Source: Anaerolineales bacterium
GTDB lineage: Bacteria; Chloroflexota; Anaerolineae; Anaerolineales; Villigracilaceae
DNA length: 64,000 nt
NCBI GenBank assembly: GCA_015075725.1
Contig: JABTTV010000001.1
Span: 2,542,001-2,606,000 of the forward strand
Reading direction: 5' to 3'
The position numbers were made by a program, and so were the translations under genes. Under the pieces are notes generated by a model. The model saw only the letters and a program-made list of their open reading frames with translations, did not search any database and was not told the origin of the DNA. Positions 58,980 to 64,000 of the stretch are shown one piece after another; position 1 is the stretch's first letter; every line of letters starts with the position of its first letter.

Positions 58980-60149
58980 ATGATCACCATTCAACAAGAT
59001 TTATTACACTCGGCATTGAATGCCGTCACCCGCGCCAGCACGAAAAGCACCTTGATGGCCGCCTTTGCCCTCGTGCGTCTGGATGTGCAACCAGATGGCA
59101 TCCTGCGCCTGTCCTGCTTCAACGGCGAGACTGCTGCGCGTTCCACTGTGAATGTCGATTGCAGTGAAGACCTTTCCGTCTGTGTGGATGCCGCCACCTT
59201 GAAAGCCGTGGTGGAGACTCTGGCAGGTCAACTCCGTCTGCATGTGGATGGGTCGTCGCTGGTCATCGAGCAGGGAACCTCCAACCGCACCAGCCTGCGC
59301 ATTGTGGATGAACCTCTTCCGGTGATCGGCGAGGAAAGCATTCAAACGGTTGCCACGTTCTCCGGAACCATCTTTCGCAGTTTGATGCGCGCCCTGCCCT
59401 TTGCCTCCACGGATGACTCGCGCGCCGTCCTGCAGGTTGTTCACCTAATCCTCGACTCCGACACGGTGATGGCGCAGACCGCTGATGGATATTCTGCCGG
59501 GCTCGTGCTGGAGAGCATCGAGGGTCCCACTGAACCAACCTCCGTATCGCTCCCGTTGAGCAGCGCACGACTGCTGTCCACACTGGTTGAGGACCGGGAC
59601 ACCGTGCGCATGGGCACAGCAGGTGAGAACCGTTACATCTTTCAGATCACCAACCCGGATTACTCCAAAGACCTGACCCTGGCGACTGTCACGGCAGATG
59701 GCAACTTCCCATCGGCGCAGATCAAGACCCTGATCGAGGAGGCGCGGCAGAACGCCATCGCCATCCTTCAAATCCAGCAAGCCAGCCTGATGCAATCCAT
59801 CCGCATGGTGAATGCGATGGGCACACAAAGCACCTTCCTCAAAGCCGTGAATGGCGTTGCAAAGATCGCGTCAGCAGAAACCGAAACCGGCCAGGGTCGC
59901 AACATCCTGGAAGGGACTGCCAGCGGTGAGAATGCCCAAGCCTGGTTATCCGCGACCTTCCTGAAACGCGCGGCGGAGGCCTGCAAGGGCGAATTGGTCA
60001 TGCGCATCACGAATAACACAAAGCCGATCCTGATCGAAGCCGGGAGTTTCACAGCGGTCATCATGCCGATGATGGTGGAGGGCAGCCGCGATCCCTTCCC
60101 GGAGGATGAAGCCATCGCCATCTCTCTGCCCGAAATGGCAATGGCATAA
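58980..60149 (+). CDS. dnaN: DNA polymerase III beta subunit (sliding clamp)
   Basis: A 389-residue clamp with three repeated domains. The start MITIQQDLLHSALNAVTRA is typical. Clamp features include LRLSCFNGETAARSTV, VTADGNFPSAQIKTLI and a C-terminal IMPMMV strand. It is not next to dnaA or recF, so it is likely an element-borne second clamp serving the DnaE of this region. A terminator hairpin lies directly upstream. Confidence 0.92.
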   Translation: MITIQQDLLHSALNAVTRASTKSTLMAAFALVRLDVQPDGILRLSCFNGETAARSTVNVDCSEDLSVCVDAATLKAVVETLAGQLRLHVDGSSLVIEQGTSNRTSLRIVDEPLPVIGEESIQTVATFSGTIFRSLMRALPFASTDDSRAVLQVVHLILDSDTVMAQTADGYSAGLVLESIEGPTEPTSVSLPLSSARLLSTLVEDRDTVRMGTAGENRYIFQITNPDYSKDLTLATVTADGNFPSAQIKTLIEEARQNAIAILQIQQASLMQSIRMVNAMGTQSTFLKAVNGVAKIASAETETGQGRNILEGTASGENAQAWLSATFLKRAAEACKGELVMRITNNTKPILIEAGSFTAVIMPMMVEGSRDPFPEDEAIAISLPEMAMA

Positions 60150-60167
60150 CCAGTAAACCATATTCAC

Positions 60168-60204
60168 AAAGACGGCATGGAGTCATTGGCTCCATGCCGT
60201 CTTT
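60168..60204 (+). terminator. Terminator-like hairpin directly before radC
   Basis: AAAGACGGCATGGAG-TCATTGG-CTCCATGCCGTCTTT, perfect 15-bp stem, then CATTTCCCAAGGAG. It ends 18 nt before the radC ATG. Confidence 0.88.
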
Positions 60205-60222
60205 CATTTCCCAAGGAGTCCC

Positions 60223-60939
60223 ATGAACGACAACAATTCCCTGTTGCTCCAATCCCCGTCCACCTATGAACAACCCATCCTCAAGACCATGCCCCTGCGC
60301 GAACAACCTGCTTATCGCATCACCCAGGATCCCACTGCCTGCAACATCACCGAACTCATGGCCGCAGTGATCGGCGGGGCCAAACAGATCGAACTCTCGC
60401 AGGCGCTGCTGGCGCGTTTCGATGGCGACATCCGTCGCCTGTACCAGGCGCATCCCTCCGAACTCGCCAAAGTAAAAGGCATCCATCAGGCAACCGCCAT
60501 CCGCATCAAGGCGGCGCTCAATCTGGGGTTGCGTTTGAGTATGCCAAGCGATGAACGCACGGCGATCAACTCACCAGCCGATGCTGCTGCACTGGTGCAG
60601 GCTGAAATGTCATTGCTCGAAAAGGAACATTTGAGAACGATCCTGCTGGACCGCCGCAACCGCGTGCTGGAGATCGTGGAGGTGTATCAGGGATCGGTTA
60701 ATTCCTCCCAGGTGCGGGTGGGCGAGGTCTTTCAAGCCGCAATCAGCCGCCATGCCTCCGCCCTGATTTTGATTCATAACCATCCTTCCGGTGACCCCAC
60801 GCCTTCGCCGGATGATGTGGCGGTCACACGTGCCATTGTGCAGGCCGGCAAACTGCTTGACATCGACCTGCTGGATCATCTCGTGATCGGGCAGGGCAAG
60901 TGGGTCAGCCTCAAAGAACGCGGGTTAGGCTTCAACTAG
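60223..60939 (+). CDS. radC: RadC-family JAB-domain protein
   Basis: A 238-residue protein: helical N-terminal part with a helix-hairpin-helix (LAKVKGIHQATAIRIKAAL), then the RadC JAB domain with metal motif HNHPSGDPTPSPDD. RadC proteins are common on plasmids and integrative elements; the biochemical role is unsettled. AAGGAG precedes the ATG. Confidence 0.92.
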   Translation: MNDNNSLLLQSPSTYEQPILKTMPLREQPAYRITQDPTACNITELMAAVIGGAKQIELSQALLARFDGDIRRLYQAHPSELAKVKGIHQATAIRIKAALNLGLRLSMPSDERTAINSPADAAALVQAEMSLLEKEHLRTILLDRRNRVLEIVEVYQGSVNSSQVRVGEVFQAAISRHASALILIHNHPSGDPTPSPDDVAVTRAIVQAGKLLDIDLLDHLVIGQGKWVSLKERGLGFN

Positions 60940-60947
60940 GAGGCGAG

Positions 60948-61325
60948 ATGAAACAACTGACTCTCAATCTCACCTTTGCTGTTGCACCCGCTGTAAAAAG
61001 CATCTTCAAGAACACCACCTGGTTGAATGCGGGTTGGGCAACCGCCTGCCTGGGTTTCACCAAAAAGGTGGAGATCAGCCAAGCGTTGAGCGATGCCTTG
61101 ATGCCCATTCATGCCGATGACGAGGACGACCACGATCAGCAACTCTATGATGCTCTCTGGATGGCGCATCACCATCTGGTTCTTGACCAGCGTCCCTCCT
61201 TTTCCTTCACGTTCGACTTCCTGCGCGACGACAAGCTCAGTGGTAGTTTTATCGAAACCAGTTTGCGCTTGCATGTCGAGGAAAAGGAGCAATTGATCCT
61301 GCTGGGACTGATCCAGGATTTTTAG
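60948..61325 (+). CDS. Unknown element protein
   Basis: Start at MKQLTLNL with GGAGGCG upstream. A 125-residue soluble protein, acidic in the middle (HADDEDDHDQQ), with alternating beta strands (FSFTFDFLRDDKLSG). Not recognised. It follows radC by 8 bp and precedes the next gene by 8 bp. Confidence 0.55.
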   Translation: MKQLTLNLTFAVAPAVKSIFKNTTWLNAGWATACLGFTKKVEISQALSDALMPIHADDEDDHDQQLYDALWMAHHHLVLDQRPSFSFTFDFLRDDKLSGSFIETSLRLHVEEKEQLILLGLIQDF

Positions 61326-61333
61326 GAGGGAAC

Positions 61334-61729
61334 ATGCCTTTCTATCTCGGCAAGCGTGGAGAGGATGATTTGATCCTGTTTCACTCTACTGCCATTCCCA
61401 ACAAGCAAACTCACGGACATTTGTACAAGGCTGTGATCGGACCCTTCGTAAGTCGCGTCGGCGCAGGTTACTTCGCACGTTATGGAAGTAACAATCCAAA
61501 CATCCGCACAGCCGCCGATGCCGAACGCCTGGCACGCGCCGACCCACGCATGGAACAGCTCATCGTCGAGGAAAACATGACGCCTGAGGCACTCTCCATT
61601 GCGTTGGAATGCGATGCGCAGGATCAAGCTGAATATTCGCCAAGTCCCACCCTGCCGGTCACAAGCCGGCAGGAAATTTTTAAAAAACAAGGAGCAATCC
61701 CATGCCTAATTGGGCTGAAAACGAACTGA
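61334..61729 (+). CDS. Unknown element protein reading through a hairpin
   Basis: A 131-residue protein (MPFYLGKRGEDDLILFHSTAIP). Not recognised. Its last 25 codons span the hairpin at 61651-61673 and overlap the next gene by 28 bp. Every other hairpin of this kind in the block is intercistronic, so the original stop codon may have been lost. GGAGGG precedes the ATG. Confidence 0.5.
   Translation: MPFYLGKRGEDDLILFHSTAIPNKQTHGHLYKAVIGPFVSRVGAGYFARYGSNNPNIRTAADAERLARADPRMEQLIVEENMTPEALSIALECDAQDQAEYSPSPTLPVTSRQEIFKKQGAIPCLIGLKTN
61651..61681 (+). terminator. Terminator-like hairpin before the Api92-like gene
   Basis: CCTGCCGG-n7-CCGGCAGG, then AAATTTTT. The next ATG is at 61702. Confidence 0.8.
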
Positions 61730-62394
61730 CCATTACCGGTCCCGATGTAAACAAGATTCTCGAAACCATCCGTTCCCAATCCGGGGAGGATGAAGATGTT
61801 CGCATCCTGGACTTCAACACGATCATCCCCTATCCGCAGATGTATCGCGATATGGATAAACGCGCGGAAGAGTATCGGGAAAAACTGAACGCCATCGCAA
61901 ACGATGACCCGGAACGCAAACAAAAACTCGAAGCGCTCGGCGCGGAATATGGTGTGGAACCCGGCACGCCGTGGATCAAGGATGGCTTCAACTCAGGCGG
62001 CTATGAGTGGTGCTGTGAATTTTGGCAGACAAAATGGAACGCCTGTCATGTTCATCTCACCACACGCGCCGACTCATCCAAGCCTCTCCGCAAGACATCC
62101 AAGTGCGCCTACTGCCAGACGGTTCATAAGACTGAAATGATGGTTGTCCTGACCTGCCAGCAGTGCGGCAGTCCCCTGCCGGATGCGGAACCCATCCAGG
62201 CTTTCCTGGAATTCGATACCGCCTGGAGTCCACCCATCCCCGTGATCGAGAAACTTGCCTCCATGTTCCCCGACCACACCTTCGAGTTGAAATACTTCGA
62301 AGGCGGCATGGGCTTCAGCGGACATGCCCGCTGGTCTGAGGGGATCGAGGAATTTCATCATCAATACGAATACGACGGTCCGCGCGGCGGATAG
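61702..62394 (+). CDS. Api92/YubB-like ferredoxin-fold protein
   Basis: A 230-residue protein starting MPNWAENELTITGP, the opening of the DUF1281/Api92-like family found on plasmids and phages. FNTIIPYP and FNSGGYEWCCEFWQTKW are also typical. An added zinc ribbon (CAYCQT...CQQCGS, about residues 133-154) is inserted near the middle. Function unknown. AAGGAG precedes the ATG. Confidence 0.75.
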   Translation: MPNWAENELTITGPDVNKILETIRSQSGEDEDVRILDFNTIIPYPQMYRDMDKRAEEYREKLNAIANDDPERKQKLEALGAEYGVEPGTPWIKDGFNSGGYEWCCEFWQTKWNACHVHLTTRADSSKPLRKTSKCAYCQTVHKTEMMVVLTCQQCGSPLPDAEPIQAFLEFDTAWSPPIPVIEKLASMFPDHTFELKYFEGGMGFSGHARWSEGIEEFHHQYEYDGPRGG

Positions 62395-62423
62395 ATCCAA
62401 ATCACAACTACAAGGAGCAAATC

Positions 62424-63188
62424 ATGTCTCACCATTCTGAACATCAAAAAATGAAACCTGTGCTCGACCTGGCGCGCAAACTGGACATCGCCGCCAATCC
62501 TCATCCTGCCGCGATTTTCGAAGCGGGCAGTGGCGGCTTTCAAGTCTGGTGTATTCCACAGGATCATCCCAAAGGCTGGGATGGCATCGTGATGAATCCC
62601 GGCGCGTTTTCGAAGCCCTGTGAGTATGTCGGCAGTGTGCATTGGAAATGGGAGGAAGACATCATTGTCGGTCTGGAGATCGAGACCTCCGCCTACGCCC
62701 TGGCAGACCAGAAGCCGGACGAGTTCTGCAACCTGACCGACATCCCCCGTGATTTCCAACGCCGCACGATCTTCAACCGCGATGCCGACATCGAGTGGCT
62801 CAAGGAAAAGATCACCTGGCTGTTTGGCGAAGCCGGTGTGTCCTTACCGCCTTTTGAATACAAACAGGCGGCGCTCTCCGAAATCGGACCGTACATGTTG
62901 GTGCACTACACCTCCGACTCCGATGAATACGTGGTGATCGTTTCACCGGAACTCGACCCACAGGATTTCTGCAAGCCCGGCTATGAAGTCGCGCGCACGC
63001 TCCCGATCTGGAAGGCAGGTGATTTCCCGGCAGATGTCATCCTGCGTCCCGATCACGAGTACCAGGAGGCGGATATCGAACCGGATGAAGGTCCACTGGT
63101 TGAACAATACGAAAATGCCTCCCGTCTCGGTGATGACGGTTGGCTGGAAGCCGCAATGGAAGACAGCATCAGCGGCTGGGACGAATAG
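62424..63188 (+). CDS. Unknown element protein
   Basis: A 254-residue soluble, acidic protein (MSHHSEHQKMKPVLDLARKL, FQVWCIPQDHPKGWDG, EWLKEKITWLFG). Not recognised. It has AAGGAG upstream and lies 29 bp after the Api92-like gene. No membrane segment or clear catalytic motif is seen. Confidence 0.55.
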   Translation: MSHHSEHQKMKPVLDLARKLDIAANPHPAAIFEAGSGGFQVWCIPQDHPKGWDGIVMNPGAFSKPCEYVGSVHWKWEEDIIVGLEIETSAYALADQKPDEFCNLTDIPRDFQRRTIFNRDADIEWLKEKITWLFGEAGVSLPPFEYKQAALSEIGPYMLVHYTSDSDEYVVIVSPELDPQDFCKPGYEVARTLPIWKAGDFPADVILRPDHEYQEADIEPDEGPLVEQYENASRLGDDGWLEAAMEDSISGWDE

Positions 63189-63199
63189 ATCAATAGACA

Positions 63200-63234
63200 T
63201 TTGGAGGGCGACCATGTCGCCCTCCAAACTTTTT
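63200..63234 (+). terminator. Terminator-like hairpin directly before the 63249 gene
   Basis: TTTGGAGGGCGAC-CAT-GTCGCCCTCCAAA, perfect 13-bp stem with a 3-nt loop, then CTTTTT. The start codon is 20 nt after the stem. Confidence 0.88.
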
Positions 63235-63248
63235 ATGGAGAAACCAAA

Positions 63249-63647
63249 ATGACCACACTCTTTCAAGAAACCATCGAACATCTGTTGAAGTCCCACAACC
63301 TGTTGGAGGAATTCCAGAACAAAGACTCCTTCCATGTGCGTTTTGAGAAGCAGGGTTATCAACCGCTGGTGATCGAACGTCACGGCGAGATGATCTCCGT
63401 CGCACATTACTTCGAACAAAACGGCGACCTGATCGCCGACCCGGATGTGGAATTGCATTATCCCTCCTGGGTGCCAACCGGCATCACCCAAGCCTTCTTC
63501 GGGTATCGCTCGAAGTTCATCGAGCGCGATGGAAAGACCTATGTGGACACCCGCTTCCACAAGGATGTCTCCTCCTTCCTGAGCATGTGGGCGCGCAATA
63601 TCAAGGCACAAGGATGGGCGGAGGGAGGCAGGGTGTCCGATGACTAA
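63249..63647 (+). CDS. Unknown element protein
   Basis: Start at MTTLFQE, after TGGAG. A 132-residue soluble protein (HFEQNGDLIADPDVELHYPSW). Not recognised. It overlaps the next gene by 8 bp. Confidence 0.5.
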   Translation: MTTLFQETIEHLLKSHNLLEEFQNKDSFHVRFEKQGYQPLVIERHGEMISVAHYFEQNGDLIADPDVELHYPSWVPTGITQAFFGYRSKFIERDGKTYVDTRFHKDVSSFLSMWARNIKAQGWAEGGRVSDD

Positions 63648-64000
63648 CATCCGCTTTGTCTACATGTACCGCGATGCCAGCAATTACAAGCAGCATGGCG
63701 AAGTCATTCTCCCGAATGAAACACAACGGAGCGTTGAGGAAGTTGATACACAAATACGTTCCGTTCTCTCCGATGGATTGTTCTTCATCGCCCAACAGGT
63801 GCAACTTGAGGAACGCTTCTTCGATCTCGTGAGCGAAGACGATCATCCCTGGCATGAGTATGTCTCCGTGGAGGCGACTACCGATCCCACCTTTGATCCT
63901 GTCCCTGAGGAAAAGCGCGACATCGTGCAATTCCTAAAGGAACTGGACCAGGCGCATCGCTCCGGCTGGGATGAGAAGCAGGTGCGTGATGATCTCATTC
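63640..64000 (+). CDS. Unknown element protein (cut by window end)
   Basis: 120 residues are visible, starting MTNIRFVYMYRDASNYKQHG and still open at 64000. GGAGGCAGGG precedes the ATG. The opening resembles small plasmid-borne proteins but cannot be assigned. Confidence 0.5.
   Translation, partial: MTNIRFVYMYRDASNYKQHGEVILPNETQRSVEEVDTQIRSVLSDGLFFIAQQVQLEERFFDLVSEDDHPWHEYVSVEATTDPTFDPVPEEKRDIVQFLKELDQAHRSGWDEKQVRDDLI

Noticed and set aside
1..64000. CRISPR arrays, tRNA or rRNA genes, integrase or att sites
   Set aside because: None seen on either strand by reading; short tRNA-like folds could have been missed without a search tool.

Overview
The window looks like a Chloroflexota chromosome, most likely Anaerolineae. 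This is inferred from gene content: DUF3105 and DUF2085 proteins, DF-family and PCYCGCG proteins, Thr-Pro-Thr linkers in a surface protein, and NarL-type control of copper genes. No rRNA, tRNA or CRISPR array was recognised. Functional names rest on motifs read by eye; no database search was possible.

Region 1 (1-1119): a TetR regulator (partial) divergent from an NmrA-like NAD(P)-binding protein, with a perfect 16-bp palindrome between them. Region 2 (1184-30208): a 29-kb island for envelope copper, thiol and redox chemistry. It holds a Rieske protein, two multicopper oxidases, a CopA-type Cu(I) ATPase with a fused YHS domain, four free-standing YHS or YHS-like proteins, an HMA chaperone, CcdA, DsbA and TlpA thiol proteins, an Lgt-like paralogue, DoxX, two CuA-type proteins around a NosR-like ferredoxin, a putative UGA-encoded selenoprotein, and two two-component systems. 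One has a NarL-type regulator. The other is CusRS-like, with a Met-rich sensor loop. Nine copies of a 16-bp palindrome (TAGGCA-n4-TGCCTA) lie upstream of these genes. In eight of them a second degenerate element follows 24 bp later and a -10 box follows at a fixed distance. This looks like a local regulon, plausibly run by the NarL-type regulator encoded inside it.

Region 3 (30359-42120, minus strand): a surface protein, small membrane proteins, a TraG/VirD4-like coupling ATPase and a VirB4-like ATPase. Upstream of a terminator lies a separate operon of MBL-fold hydrolase, membrane protein, LuxE-like and LuxC-like genes (acyl activation and reduction to aldehyde). Region 4 (42202-48300): a DnaE-type polymerase III alpha subunit, then an A+T-rich two-gene islet (TPR/HEAT protein plus a HEPN-motif protein) with a 55-bp nested palindrome upstream. 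Region 5 (48296-54444, minus): CpaF, CpaE and CpaB homologues with unknown partners. Region 6 (54445-64000, plus): a structured leader with a consensus sigma-70 promoter, then primase, TnpB with a candidate omega RNA, SSB, DnaN, RadC and several plasmid-type genes.

Regions 3-6 together look like a conjugative or integrative element carrying its own replication proteins and a mixed VirB4/VirD4 plus Tad-type export apparatus. No integrase, relaxase, pilin or att site is visible, so the ends lie outside the window or were missed. Many plus-strand genes of region 6 are preceded by terminator-like hairpins only 13-28 nt before the start codon. The best candidates for something undescribed are the fixed-geometry palindrome regulon, the CcdA with its first membrane segment moved to the C-terminus, the selenoprotein, and the hairpin-before-start architecture.
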